64,000 nt of DNA, taken from the NCBI GenBank assembly GCA_003116995.1, contig BDSL01000019.1, positions 434,001 through 498,000 of the forward strand, read 5' to 3'. A program made the position numbers and the translations under genes. The DNA is from Yamagishiella unicocca (taxonomy: Eukaryota > Chlorophyta > Chlorophyceae > Chlamydomonadales > Volvocaceae). Of this stretch, positions 22,105-35,600 are shown in pieces (positions within the stretch are counted from its first letter, which is position 1; each line of letters begins with the position of its first letter). The notes below the pieces were generated by a model that saw only the letters and a program-made list of their open reading frames with translations, searched no databases and was not told the DNA's origin.

Positions 22105-25100
22105 GGCACCGGCGAGCTCTGTCGGTACAGCATGCCGTTTTCCCCTAGTGCGGGCGACAGGCGGTGGCAGCAGGTGGTGGCAGCAGGTGGTGGCAGCAGG
22201 CGTGTATGTGGGCCGTTATGCCCGGCGGCTGTCGGCATACCGCAGCTCTTCCGACGGGATCGTCGCCCGCGCGAGGGGAGGCGTCGTACATGTACGGCAG
22301 CTTCCTGTCGCATGCGTGTGTGTATATGTGTTCAGTTTGGGCCGCTCGCCGCAGGAATGCGGTTCGAGTTGACATGGTCACTTGAAAGTATACCGTAATT
22401 TTACATGTACTCTGTACATCACGACGTCCACGACGGGTCGGGGGGGTTGGACAGGGTTTTAGGTTTGGGGAACAGGGGGGGGGCGTGCGATTCTGCGGCC
22501 CTGACGGCAGAAGAAACGGGTTTGAGGATGATTGTTCTAAGCGCGGATGGGCGTCGCTTGCTCGACGCAACTCTCTACATCTCTCTATCTCTCTTATCTC
22601 TCTCTCTCTTTCCCGGGACGTCGATTGTGGTACGACGGTTGTCAGTCGGGGTCGGAGCCTCAGGCGCCGAGCGCGGGAACAGGTGGCGGCTGGACTGCGC
22701 CTAATGCTGCGTGAGGTGGTGGGGGGCGGGGCTGTTGGGCGGCTGCGGCCCCCAAGGTGCCAGGTCAGCACGTGGAGGGGATTCCTTCCGTGGGCGCAGC
22801 CGGTGACGGCGGGGCGGACTGCCTCGGCGGCTTGCGGAATAAAGTGGACCCGGTCGGACCGGACCGCCTCGCTGAGGGGGTCGAGGGGTGGGGCGTGGTG
22901 CCGGTGTTTGCGTTTGCGCTGGGTCACGTGACCGGGTGGGATGTGGAGCTGTGGTGCGCTCGTGCGCGAGGGCATGGACCGGTGGCTGGTCCCCCGCGCG
23001 CGCTGTGGGCGTGTGGCCTTTTGATCGCGTCAGCGGGGGCTGGTGGAGGGCCACACTCGACGGCCGCGTGCGTGTCTGCAATTCTGCGTGCTGTTGTGCG
23101 AGGGCTGCCGGACACTGCGGAGGCCTGCGGGGCGGAGGGAGGCGCCCGCGCGCCTGGGTCTGCGTCACGAGGATGGGATCTGGGCGGGAGGCGGGGGATT
23201 TTGTTGCCCTGCCTTTCCCTCGGTTGGCATGAGGGGCCGGGTGGACTGCGGGCCGGCCCTCGGCGTGACTGTGACAGCGGCAGGGACGGCGACGCGGCGC
23301 GCTCGCGGAACGCCCTTCCTTCCCAGATTCCTGGATCGAACCGTTTTTTTTCGCGCGCGGTGCGCGTGCTGCCGCCGCCGCGTGAGCCGCTTCCTGGGGC
23401 GAGAAGTGTTCCTCGGGGTACGACTACGACGGCGAGCACACACGCCAAATGACGCAGAAGAAGTGTAGTTCTCCTCTTTTCAGTTGTGATCGGAGTGCAA
23501 AGCGGAAGTAGAGGCCCACCGGGGGGGGTAGACTGTATGGCACGAGATGAGGCGCGCTCATCTCTCCCGATGCGGCCGGGGGGAATCCAGCCCACTGTCG
23601 GGCGCTGGCGGTTCCCGGGGGGCTGGCGCTTACTGGCGGCGGTGTGGGCGTCCGATGTTTCGGAGGTACCGTACTGCACCGTACTGCACCGTATTGTATG
23701 ACTGTCGTATTGTGTGTGCAGTGTGTCGTCGCCGGGATGCGACCTTAGTAGAGGCATTACGACAGTACGACGGTACGACGACGCGGCTGGGCGTCATGGC
23801 ACCCGTCGGTATGTGGGGGCGAGGGGCGCCGTTGAGGAGCCCCCGCCGTCGAGCCAGGCTACGCCATAGCTGCGTCGAAGACGGCTAACTGCCGGCTGGC
23901 TTAACCTCGGGCAGGTTGATGGCGCATGTGCTGCATGTACACGGCTGCCGTACGAGAGTACGGAATTAATGGAGAATGCGTGCTTTTACGTTGCTCCTGC
24001 TCGGCGCGATGCTCAGCCGCCGGACCGGTGCGCTGCAGACATTGCTGGCGCCCCATATCTTGAGTTCGGGGGGACGGGGGACGTTGCTGCTCGTCGCTCG
24101 GCCAGATATTGTCGCTGCCTTGGTCGGAGCTCGCGGCCAGGCTGCGGCGGCGCCGCGGGCGGTTTTGGTTAAGGAAGAAATCTGGCGGGGATGAAGAGGC
24201 TGGCTGTCAGTGGCGTGCAGGTGGGTGAATCTCTTTTTGTTTTTCCTCGCGCCGCGTGCGCCCCTTCTCCGCACCGACCCGCCTGCTGATGCGGCGCGCC
24301 CGCGGTTCGTGGGCTGGCTTCCCGTATTACGTATATTGGCTAGTAGTCCCTCTTTGAAATATGGCGTGCGCCCTCACCGACCTTGGCTGCCCGGCCATCA
24401 TTGTTGATATCTCTCCTTTTGTGATTTTCCCTAAAAGGCTTATCTGCATGTCAGCTTTTACATTTGCGGTTTTCTCCTCTTGTGTGCAGACTTTTGGCCG
24501 ATGGTGCGCCGCTTTCCACTCTTTGTCTGTCTTCTTTTGCTCGTTGCAAGGCATCGGGACGTATGAAGGATCGGCTGGTCCCTTGATTGTGACCCCAAGC
24601 CGTTTTAGCGCTCTTGTTATAACGTGCTTGTTTTTCCCTCCAGAGCAGCTGCATGGGCTGCGCCCCTCTTTGTGGGAACAGGTCCACGGTTTCTGCGGCC
24701 TGGCTCGCTGCTAATCTTTTCTTAACTCTTCACTGCGCAGCGTAATCACGGTGTCGCCTGGCAGGTGATTTAACACAAAAAGCTTTGGCGTCGACTTAGT
24801 AAGGTGGACGTCGCGGAACGGATGGCGCTTGGCCAAAGAGATGTGGGGACGCCAAGGCCAAGCCGGGCGCGGCCCCAATGATTAGGCGTGCACCTACGCA
24901 CCCACCCTAACGTGTGTAACACTTGCATCCTCGAGAGGCCGGACAACGCGCAACGTTGATTGTTGGTTAGCCGCCGCACCGGTAATTCCGTTTTGTGTGG
25001 AGGATATCCGCTACCCGCACCACGTGGCGTTTGCCGCGGCTCCACGATTCTCTCGGATTGTGTTACAACAACTCAAGGACTGTACTACAAACGACGTACC

Positions 25101-26817
25101 CATGGGGCCGCAAGACTCTTTAGGCTCGCAACTACCAGCGGCCAACCCAGGGGCCGCCAGCGCTCGGAACGCCTAGGCTACATCGCTACGATGACAACAA
25201 ACGTTAGCTAACACTCAAAAGCCTTCAGCCGTTGGCCGAAGTCAGCAGCCGCTTCCCCGCCCACTCAGTTCACTGTACCCACTCACAAAACAACTCGACC
25301 ACTGTAGCCTGCCCCACATCGACCACCTCCTCAGCGACCTTAGCACGGGGGCCCCTCCCTCCCATGTCCCGGCGACAGCCTGCGCTTCGAAACTACCCGC
25401 GGTGACAGCGACCCCAGGGCGGAGCGGCAAGAGTCACGAGGCGTCAGGCGGCTCCTCCAGCCAGGACAGCCTGCTGCAGCGGCAGAAACCCACGCCGACC
25501 CACATCGGGGAGGCCGCGGCAGCGGGACTCCTTGAGCGGCCGAGGCCACAAAACATGGGGGGCCCTAGATGCACCCCAGCGACCGCGGTGCGCGTGCAGT
25601 ACCTCCCCGCAACCACCTGCCGCCCCCACGCGAGCAAACGGAAGCCCCCCGGCGCCGCGCGTCAAACATCCTCACAGAAGCGCCTCGTACGAGATGTACG
25701 GATAACCCGATTGATAGATGAACAGGGAGGTGCGAACCAGACAGCGCCATGCCAAAATAGCTGGTTTCGCACCTCAGTGCACTTAAAGACACGATACGGT
25801 ACGGTACGACGTCGCGCGACGAGCGAGACGGCACGCCAGACGACGGACCTTCAACCGGGGCCGAGGGCAAATGACGCCATGCAAGATGACGCCATCAGTA
25901 TGATAACATACACGTACTTCACAACACAAGAGTTAGATACACGAACAGTCTGGGGCTTCGGACTTGGTCTAGTCGTTACTTTTCTCTTCTTAGAATACTA
26001 GCGGCCGTGCTGGCCCGAGTGAAACGGTCAGTGCGATCCATGCACCCGCCGAGCACCACACCCACATCTTCCCACCACGCACGGTGCCAGTCATAACCGC
26101 TCTACGAAAGGGGTCGTGAACAAAGCCAAGCGCCGGCGTCTCCGGCTTCACACACATACGCTTCCTCAACCACAACAGCCCATCTTCTGGCGAAGCCACC
26201 ACCCAATGCTGTCCGCGTGCTACCCTACACGACCCGACACCCAGCAGCAGCAGCAGCGGCATCCCCCACGGCGGCCAGAGGGATAGCGCTGGGCGACCCC
26301 CCGCGATATCCCTCCGGCCGCTGCGCCCTGCCGCCGATAATGGAATTATGCATCCACATGCATCGCGACCAGCAGGAGCGCCGTACACTCAAAAGAGTGA
26401 TTCTACGGCAGTCGTCGGGAACGGAATCGTACGGGCACGGGCAACTACAGCCCCCAACGTAGCCCGATATGTGTGCGCCTGCATGACTCGCGATCGCCGT
26501 ACACCACTGTACGGCGCGCTCGCCGGCCTACTGAATAGCAACATTTGTAAACTGTCACCACCATCAAAATAAAGAAAATATAGCACCAATAGCACCGCAA
26601 CACCCGCGGATTGACCCATGCCAGCGCCTCAGGGTGCTGGCGTGTACGTCAGCATCTATGTGCCGTGTTAACACCCACGAAATATCCCTGACGGAGCCGC
26701 GGACGTCTTACGCTTAGTCACCGCTGTGATCGCAGGACCCAAACCTCCACGCGCCCCGCCCGCCCAGACCCCTTCCTGCTCAGGACCCGACGGCGAGTAC
26801 CGGCTCCGCTGGGCGGC
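22105..26817. other. Intergenic region between convergent bZIP and SLC17 genes, no convincing gene
   Basis: It must hold the 3' untranslated regions of both neighbours. Contents seen: imperfect GGTGGCAGCAG repeats at about 22155-22200, a TCTC microsatellite at 22575-22612, CGTACTG-type short repeats at 23668-23700 and related ACGACAGTACGA units at 23758-23785, and a pyrimidine-rich, lower-GC zone at 24200-24720. ORFs at 22757-23452 and 25402-26001 have no recognisable domain. No transposon ends were identified. Confidence 0.4.
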
Positions 26818-29707
26818 TCATCCGCGGCCCAGCCCGCCGTCCTCAACAAGGGGCTTGTCGCCACACCACATCGCCCAGATGATCGCGCCTGCTACGTAGT
26901 GAAAAGCCGTGATGCCGAACACCAACGGCCATGAGCCCGTGGACTGTTGACACATGGAGGGCAGACGGGAGGGGCTGGGTGAGCCTTCGGGTTCGCGGGC
27001 TGTGAAGTGTAGGCCGGGTCTCTTACACGGCCCCGAGCACAAGGCCCGAGCGGGGCCCCCGACACCAAGTCCTCTACGGTGAGCACGCCGCCTCAACCCA
27101 TGCACCGCACCGCAAGCCGTGTCTCCGTGTCATGCACACTGGAAGATTGGGCCCCCGCCCCCGCCCCGGCCCTCCCAAGCCCACAAACCCCCCCCCCCCG
27201 GCCCTCCCCTCCAATCCCGCGCCCTCTCCCCCAGTCCCACCTGGAGTATGTAACCCGTGAAGGGCACCGAAATGAGTCCCGCCAGCGTGGCCGCTGTGTT
27301 GCCCGCTCCGAAGACCAGTCCTGCATTCCGCGGCGCCACGTCCAGGTGGCTTGCTGACACCCCGCCCAGCGTGAGCGCCGAGAAGCCCAGGCCCACCGTG
27401 ATGAGGTTGGAGGCCACGGAGGCGGAGGCGCCCACCACCGGGGACACCGCCAGGCAGAGGCACACGGCGGGGCCCAACATGCCCACGACCTGCGGGATGC
27501 GCGTCAAGGGGGGTTGGGGATAAATGCGGTATGGAGGTACCGCAGCTGCCGCAAGTTCCCAACCCGCTCCGTCCTCCCTCCATCCCCAGCCGGATCCAGG
27601 TCTCAGCATCTCGCAGATCTCACCTGCAGCATCCTCCGCACCGTGCCCACGCGCCAGCCGGACCGGATCATGTAGTCCGCTAGCACGCCGGTGGCGGCTC
27701 CGAGACCGCCCTGGACGATGTACGGCAGTAGGGTGTACGACCCTAGGTCCGCCAGCTGGACCTGGTAGTACTCCGAGAAGAAGGTAGGCAGCCAGTTGAG
27801 CAGTCCGTACATACCCCAGCTCTGTGCGTATTGTGCGGCGCAGATGGCCCAAACCTCCCGTCGCCGCAGCAGGGCCCCGATGCCTCCGCCGGGGGCCACC
27901 ACGGCTGTGCTGCTGACGTCGGATTTGGCTCCGTCCGTGAGGGCGCCGGCCTCCGCGGGCTGCGGTGACTGCTTGAACTTGTCTAGTGTGACCACTGGCA
28001 GCCAAAATGGCAGCCACAGCACCGCTAGCCCAGCGAACGAGTAGAAGACCCACTGCCGGGGGGCAGGCGGTGGCGGTGGTGGTGGTGGAATTAGTGGGGA
28101 ATTAGTGGCGACGGCGGGGGAAGCAGCGGACCCGGCCCGCTCCACCCCAGACCTGCTCCGCCCCAGTCGCAGCTAGCCCCGCACCCACCCACTCCCAGCC
28201 CCTGGTCTCACCTGCCACCCAAAGTTGCTAATGATGTAGGGGCTGACGCCAAACGCCATCGCCGTACCCATGTAAGACGCCGCGGTGACCAACCCCACTG
28301 CCGTCGTCTGGCTCCTCGCCGGCACGTTGCGCGCTGAGTGGTGGCGTCAGCAGGGGGCAGAGGGTGCGGGCAGCCGGTCAGTCCGAGTGTGCGGAGAACC
28401 ACCTCGTGCGACCAGGTACACCGCCATAAGCCTTTCATCCGTCTGTGAGTGTTCTTAGACCTGGATGAAACACCCCTCGCTGCAGTCGTTGGGACCGGTC
28501 GCGAGCCCTCGCCCGCCGCCGTGCCCGCTACCGAACGGTCAAAGTAAGCTCAGTGGCACAGGAAATCGAGACACGAGGGCTCCCACCCCTCTCCTCGTCC
28601 ACTACCGAGCCAGCCAATCGACCTGCCCTTCCGCGACCCCGCTCGGCCCCTGCGTCATCGCCACTCACCAATGAGCGAGTGGATGGCGGGGAAGGCGACG
28701 CCCTCCCCCACCCCCAGCATGACGCGCGCAGCCAGCAGCGGGACGACCCCCGTGGCAGCTGCAGCCGGCGTCATGGCCGTGAACAGCGACCACACTGCGG
28801 CGGGGAGGGAACCCGGGCGTTGCACGGAACAGGGAGCTCAGCCAAACAGCGCCAAAGGGGAGACAGGGGGAACGGGGGAGAACCGCGGAGATCGGAAGAG
28901 GCCTGGGGCCCAGCCACGGAAATCAGACCAGACCTGACCGATTCAGGACATGTCAATGTAACGGGCAACCCCGCTCTCCTCAGACCATGTGAATGTAACT
29001 GACAATCCCGTCCTCCTCAGACGCTTGCTTTCTCAATAACCTGTCGTACGCCAGTGTCGCCCCCACCTCGGCCCACGGGTCAGATCCCGCACTCCAAACC
29101 CCGCCCGCACCCCCCCGCCGAGCCATTCACTCACCCGCCACCCCCGCCGCCAGCACCATCTTGCCCCCAAACTGGTCCGCCAGCTTGCCCCCAAGCATCT
29201 GCGTTGTCGCATAGCCGCCGAAAAACACCGATAGCACCACTCCCTGGTAGGCCTGGGCGGAGCGGGAGGGGGCGGAACGGAAGGCGGTGAGTGCTGCCGC
29301 GCATACAGTATGGTCGCAGCGATGGGGCGAAGGGAGGAGCATCAGGCTGACGGCACAGAACGTAACGCGAGGGAGCAAGCGATCAGCGGGCCGGCGCCAG
29401 AGCCGCCGAAGGCTTCAGTGTCGCTGGTTGACTAGCTCCCTAATGGCTCCTACAGGAGCCACGCCCTGGACACCGCTCCGTGTGCAGAGGTACCGTACCG
29501 CCGCAGCGGCGACCTCAACCCCCTGGCGACACCGACGATTCTCCTCTGCCTCCCATCCAGCCCCTCTTTTATTGTAACCCTCCTGCAGCAAGCCCCCTGC
29601 CCACACACCTTGTCCCATCCGAACTGCTCCGCCATGGGCAGCACCGCGGTGGAGATGTTGGAGCGGTCCGCGTAGCAGATGATGACACCCAGCGTGCATA
29701 GAGCCAC
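26818..29707 (-). CDS. Major facilitator, SLC17/ANTR (PHT4-like) anion/phosphate transporter, 5' exon unresolved
   Basis: A polytopic membrane transporter; plant relatives move phosphate, ascorbate or other organic anions across plastid or plasma membranes. Seven exons join in phase: 29609-29707, 29135-29252, 28669-28794, 28212-28333, 27624-28052, 27241-27489 and 26818-26943, coding 422 residues. Family marks are ALCTLGVIICYADRSNIS (helix 1), GGYATTQMLGGKLADQFGGK (the GGxxADxxGGK loop), VMLGVGEGVAFPAIHSLIA and a second-half WLPTFFSEYYQVQL. About eleven hydrophobic segments are visible, with a polar loop of about 50 residues (LDKFKQSPQPAEAG onward) in the middle. The first coding exon, which would supply the start codon and any chloroplast leader, could not be fixed; an ATG at 30263 is one weak candidate. 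Substrate and compartment are not predictable from sequence alone. Confidence 0.88.
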
Positions 29708-32653
29708 CTGCGGGGGGCGCGCGGGTTGCACGGAAAAGAACCGGTTACTCGGGCGGGCGGGGGTCTAGTCGTACCATGGCATGCTGGGTGCGGCAATGGC
29801 GAGCGCGGGCAGGGCCTGGCGGCCGCAGACCGAAGGGGAGCTGGCCGGCCCCCTGGCTCCAACCCGGTCCACATGCCGCCCTCCACTCCCACCCCCACCC
29901 GCCCGGGGGAGGGTGAGGGCTATTCGCCTGGCCGCCAAGCGCACAGACGCAAGCAGGGGCACCGTGAGGAACACGCAGGAGCGTGTGCGAGTGACGGGTG
30001 GTGGCGCCGGAGCATCGAGGACGCCAGGCACGGCACGTGCCGCGTAGGGTGCTCGGCCGGTGCAGCCTGGAGCACAAAAGTCCATTCTCCTGACACCGCC
30101 TACAACCCAGGACCCGGATGCTCACGCGGACAGCATCGCACCCTCGCCCCCCCAGCCTTCACCCCACACACGGCCGCACCGCCCGTCTACAACCTTGGTG
30201 ACATGTCGCCAGCGCAGTTGCGCCACACCGTTTGGGCGGCAAAGCACCAGGAACCAGCGCCATAGGGCCCTGTGACGACCTCCCCAATAGTTAGAGTGGC
30301 CCTGTGACGACCCCTCTAATCGCCATCGTCAGCCGTTTCGTTTAGCACATTCCTGACCCAGGGGGCGCTTTGCGGCCAGTCCGACAGAGGGCGACCCAGC
30401 CCTGTCGCCGTCGCATGGGTCGCGGTGTTCTAGATGGTTCAGGATCTGGGTCGCAACGCCCGTCTAGGAATTAGTCCCGAATGGTGTCGGTCGCTGGGCT
30501 GCAGGAGATCTCCTTCCGGCCGCTGGGCTGCTTCAGATCTCCTACCGGCCGCTGCGCTGCTGGAGATCTTATCCCGGCCGCCGTAGAACCGTGCGCACGG
30601 GCCTGTCGACCGCAGCCTGCTGCTCGGTGCCCGCAGTCTGTCATGCAGCAGCAACCGGTAGCAGCAACCCTGCCCTAGAAAACGTGATCTGCCTTCATAA
30701 TCGGCGTAGGCTTGCCTGCTTCGTGGAGGCCTCCGGTGGGGGCATGCGCCCTCCTGCCCTGCACACCCCTCAGCACGTACCAGGTACTCCCATTTGAAGC
30801 CGGGAGGCGGTGGGCTAGTGTCCTCGTCCGTACTGCGAAGGGACTCCCGAGCCGTGTAGGTCTGAGACCTGCTGGGGTTTTGAGAGAGGGCAGCGGGGTT
30901 GGGTGTTCATGCGGGGTGCTGGTGAAGGGCCGGTGGGGAAGGGTATGCGGGCAAGGGGGGGTCGCGTGGGGCTGGAGGGAGGAGAAGCGCGAGATTGGGC
31001 ATGGGATGTAACTCGGGTTCCAGCGGCGGCAGGTCACGCGTGAAACGAGCATTTTCGGGGCACGTTGGGGTGCCATGTCGGCCTTGCTAACCGTGCTAAT
31101 AAGCAGGCCTGGCCAGCCAGGCCTCGCCAGCCAGGCCAGCGAGGCCGCGCCTGGCCCTGCGCTGTCTACTTATGCGTGCTATTCGCTCAGAGAACCATAG
31201 CGTTCGAAGTACAAAACCACAAACACAATATATATTAAGTAAATCGGCTGCACGGCAGATAATAAGTTTCTGGATAGGCGCAATTCACCGGTCCGGACGC
31301 GAATAGTAACCTTCTTACCTTGACAACATCGACATATTCTCCATGTTTGGCGAGCTGCGTCCTGCCAGAGCTTCAGCTGAACTTAGGCCGCGATAGCTGT
31401 TGGTGGGGCGCCGCCGTGATGGCCCTGCCTTGTCACTGCCACCCGACGCCTTCCCACCGCGTTGTACGTTATCATCCGGCAATCCTTCGCCTGCAAGATG
31501 TGCCCAGCATAACCGCAGGAAAAAGCGTCGCTGTCAGTCTTGTAGCAGTAGACGAACCACACCGGCCAGGCGACAGCCCAAGTATGGGCTAAAACCCCCA
31601 GGATTCTATGCAAAATGGGCTCATGCACTAGGATTGGAAGTCTGATGTCATCCCAGACGGTCGTGTCAAGCGGGAGGATCACCCCACCTCGGTTTGGACT
31701 CGACAAGGCGCGTCCGGCGTAGATGCTATGCCGCAGGCAGCAGCCCTCGAGGCTAGGCAAGAGAGTGCCTGCTCGCAATCGCCGTGCAAGCGCCGCCGGA
31801 CACACGAACGAGACTGCGTCGTGCCGCGGGACTGTGCGCTGGTGCCCCACCATCCGCCTATGACGAAGTGGAAAGTAGAGCCATGTTAGGATGCTCTGTT
31901 TCGTAACAAAAATGCGGAATGTTCTGCAGTTCCAAGAGCATAAGTCTACAACGTCGCGACGCACCAACAATGCGCTGCCATGTCCTAGCCTTTGGCGGCC
32001 CCGTCAAACTGTAAGCTATTAAAGCTTCTTAGGAAGCCGAATGTCAGCTCCTCAGTGACTTGGACAGAACCGGCTGACGTACCGCGCAGGCACCAACCAA
32101 ATTCGTGTGACTAGAGTCATACAAGCTCTACCTCCGCGATACTTTCTACGGTGCCAATCCAACGCGTGAGCACATCGAACAATATTGTTCGCCGTATTGT
32201 CCTTTATCCGTACGGTGTTGACTTCCACGTATGATGGTGGATAGAAAGAAATTAGCTCGTTGATATTTTTGGATGGCCCAGTGCTGAATTTTCCACAGAT
32301 CCGCGTGTACCATTACGATGATTACGGGCCAACCCCATTTGAAAAAGGCTCCGAAACCTCCATGGGACCGTGCCTGTAACCCTTGCAAATCCCTTGGCAG
32401 TAAGCTAAGTAAGAATTGGCATTGCAAGGCTTCACACCGTGCCTTGTATGGTTGCGGCAAACGGCACGACCGGCGCATCGATTTTACCGAGTCGCGGTTA
32501 ACCTCATTTTCGCAGGGTAACCTGCTCCGTTGTCTTGCGCGTATATGACAACTTCTTCAGTTAGAAGTATTGCCGTGCCAGCGACGCCACCTCGTCTGCC
32601 GGCGCCACCGAGGAGGCTGGAAAGGATCGACCAAACCCATCGCCTTCGGAACG
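29708..32653. other. Divergent region between SLC17 (-) and octanoyltransferase (+)
   Basis: It should contain the missing 5' exon of the transporter and both promoters. Also seen: three tandem 29-bp units at 30491-30580 and a GC-rich block at 31103-31150 built from CCAGCCAGGCC-type inverted units. Minus-strand ORFs at 30675-31076, 31383-31970 and 32146-32478 show no domain. Confidence 0.4.
30491..30580. repeat. Three tandem copies of a 29-bp unit
   Basis: Each copy starts CGCTGGGCTGC or CGCTGCGCTGC, carries AGATCT in the middle and ends CCGGC. Confidence 0.8.
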
Positions 32654-35600
32654 ATGAGGGCCAGGGGCATGCCGCATTATGAAAGCTGCACAGGGATGAT
32701 TGCCGCCCACTGTCCCGGAAGCACTGGCGCCGGGTCCTCTATCTCCCCAAGGACAAGCGCCGGCCCGACCCTCCATCAGCGCGCTGCCAACCAGCCGCGG
32801 CAACTCCCGCGGCACTCGCCGTGTCGGCCCTCAGCACCGCCACCTGCACTTCCGAGGTCGTCACACGTCGCAGCCGTGTCTGCTGCCAGACACGCTCACT
32901 GCGCAACACTTTTCCCGTCATACGACACGCTCACAGGCGTTGCACACAGCAAGGCAGGCTCTGCGTCGCCCAGATTGGAGAGCGCATGTGCAGCCGGTGG
33001 GAGCCGCCGCCGCCGCCTCAGCAACAGCCTCAGCAGCAACAGCACTGCTACTGGTGCGGGTTGTTCTGGATGGCCGCTCCTGCGGGTCAACAGAAGAATC
33101 GCCCACGTCAGCGAGCGGCTGTCCCGCGCTGCCGCCTGCAGTGGTCCTCTGGCACCTGCAGCCGGTGCTGCCGTCATACCTCCCCCAGCACCTGCTGTAC
33201 GATACCCAGTTGTACGACGCAGGCGGGGCCTTGGCGCGGGAGCCAGGGCGGCGGAGGCGGCCAGCGGCGGGTCGGGTTCCTACGATCCCCGGGTGGTCGT
33301 TGTGTACGACCTTTCGGATCTGGTTGTGGATTACGAGCAGGTAGGTAGGTGGGCGGGCGGGTAGACGCTTGGCCTTCATTTGCAGGACGGCGCCATTCAA
33401 TCTCGACGCGTCCCCAGCCCCCCGTGTCGCCCCGCCATGTCCAAGTTCTTCCATCGGCGCCGCACATGCTATCGCACAACTGTTTGGTTCATTTCCTTTA
33501 ACAGGCCGCCGACGGGCCATATCCACACGTTCCTCGGTAGTCAACCCAAGTTTTCCAACATGCGCGCGTGTCCGAAAATTATTCACCAGTTTCTTTCCTC
33601 TCCGCTTCCTATGTCGTGTAACAGGGGTCTTCTTCTCACACCCCCCTGTCTCCCTCATACCCCTTGTCTCCCCCACCATGCCCCCATCCCCTCCGGTCCG
33701 TAACCGCCCTGTGACCACCGCCCCTTGGACCACCCCCCCGGGTCCGTGCGGTTCAAGCCGCGCAGGCTTGGGCCTGGCAGCGGGCGCTGCTGGCCCGGGC
33801 GGCGGCAGCGGCTGACGCGGGTGCTCGCGGCTCCGCACACTCGTTGCTGCTGCTGCAGCACCCGCCGGTGTACACGCTGGGTGCGGGCTCCACCACCGAC
33901 AACCTGCGCTTCCCGCCAGGCGAGTCACACAGCGCTTCCACCACTACCACCACCACCACCACGGCCCCCAGGCTCGCCACCACCACGGCCCCCAGGCTCG
34001 CCACTGCAGCGCCGCTACACCAGCTCTCCTGCACCGCCGCCCTACACCGCCCCAACCCCCCTAGTGTTCCTGCTCCCTCCGCATCCCCTACCCCGCCCCA
34101 CACCAAGGCTCGCCGCCCATCCCGCTGTATCGCACGGAGCGGGGTGGAGAGGTCACTTACCACGGGCCGGGACAGGTGCGGGGGTGAGGGCGGGGTTTGA
34201 TGAATGAATCCGCGAATCCACGGCCGACAAACCGAGGGCGGTGAAGGTGACGACCGGCATGCGTCCGGAAGTGGTCGACACCCAGCTGGAAGGCGGGAAC
34301 GAGTTGCCTCTTTAAGCAACCCACATCGCTGCTCTCACCCGTCTCCTCCTTTCCTGCCTTCTCCGCCTCCCGCAGCTGGTGGTGTACCCTATCCTGGACC
34401 TGCAAGCACTCAAGCCCGACCTGCACTGGTACCTTCGGCAGCTGGAGCAGGTGGGCGGGGGCACGGGTCCAGGGAGGGGATCTGCCTCTCTCACGGGTGT
34501 CGTGCAAAGTCGCAGCCCAACGCGACTACCGGAGTCGTGGTTGCGATTGGCCTGGTCGGGTTGGGAAACTTGTCAGACTCACTGGATGCGATGCAGGCAG
34601 TCCCGATCGTGTTTTCCTACGGTCGATACACACTGTTGCCGTCTCCGGTGCTTTCCGTGCTTCCGGGGCTCCAGCTGCTCCCGGCCGGCCCCCGCCTAGC
34701 CGTCTGGGCGTACTCGCAGCAGCGCCGTCCTCCCTTCCGGCGGCTGGCTCGCAGGTCGTCATCCAGGCGCTGGATGTGGTTTCGGGGCTACAGGGCGAAA
34801 GGCTGGAGGGGCTGACGGGCGTGTGGGTGGGCGGCGCCAAGGTCGCCGCCATTGGCGTGCGGGCTAAAAGGTGGGTGGGCAGCACAGTGGGGCGAAGGGA
34901 GGCGGGATCTAATTTGTGCCCGGGCGCTGCGCGCTGGGGAGGATGTGCGGACAGCTCAGTTGGAGGTGAGTTGGGTGGGCACCAAAAGGCATCCCGCGCG
35001 CCAGCCTTACCTGTCCCCTGCCCACATCCGGATAACGCCAATCCGTAACACTTCCCCCCTCCCGCTGTGCTGCAACCTGCACGCCCCGCAATCGGCGATT
35101 CCATGCTCCCCGCCAGGTGGGTGTCATACCACGGTCTGGCGCTCAACGTAGTGACGGACCTGGGCCCCTTCACCCGCATCGTGCCCTGCGGCATCGCGGA
35201 CCGCTCGGTCACCAGCGTGCAGCGCCTGCTGGCGGAGCGGCTGGCGGACGAGGACCCCTTCGCGCCCCCCCTAGCGGCGCTGGCGGGGGCAGGGTATGCC
35301 GCCGCAGGGGCCGACGGCGCTCAAGGGGGGGAGGACATGATTCCGCTGGCGGAGGTGAGAGCGGCTGCGGGTGGTGGTGGCGGTGGTGGTGGTTGAGAGG
35401 AAATCCGTTGGTCGACACTCAACAGTCTAACCCATTAGGACCCGTACGGTACGATTGGATGGGGGGTGATGGTGGTGGTGGTGGGCGTTTGTGGCCCGCC
35501 CCAGCTGCACTTGGGGACAGCAGGAAGTGGAGTCGTTGGGTTGGCAACCCTGGAGGAGCTAGCAATGCTCCCCCGGTGCTGTGCGGGGCGCGTGTACATA

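Noticed and set aside
23668..23785. Stem-loop or transposon terminal repeat
   Set aside because: CGTACTG and ACGACAGTACGA units are only partly complementary and short; no flanking duplication or coding element is visible.
25402..26001. 199-codon plus-strand ORF as a gene
   Set aside because: It lies where the transporter 3' region is expected, and the product shows no recognisable fold or motif.
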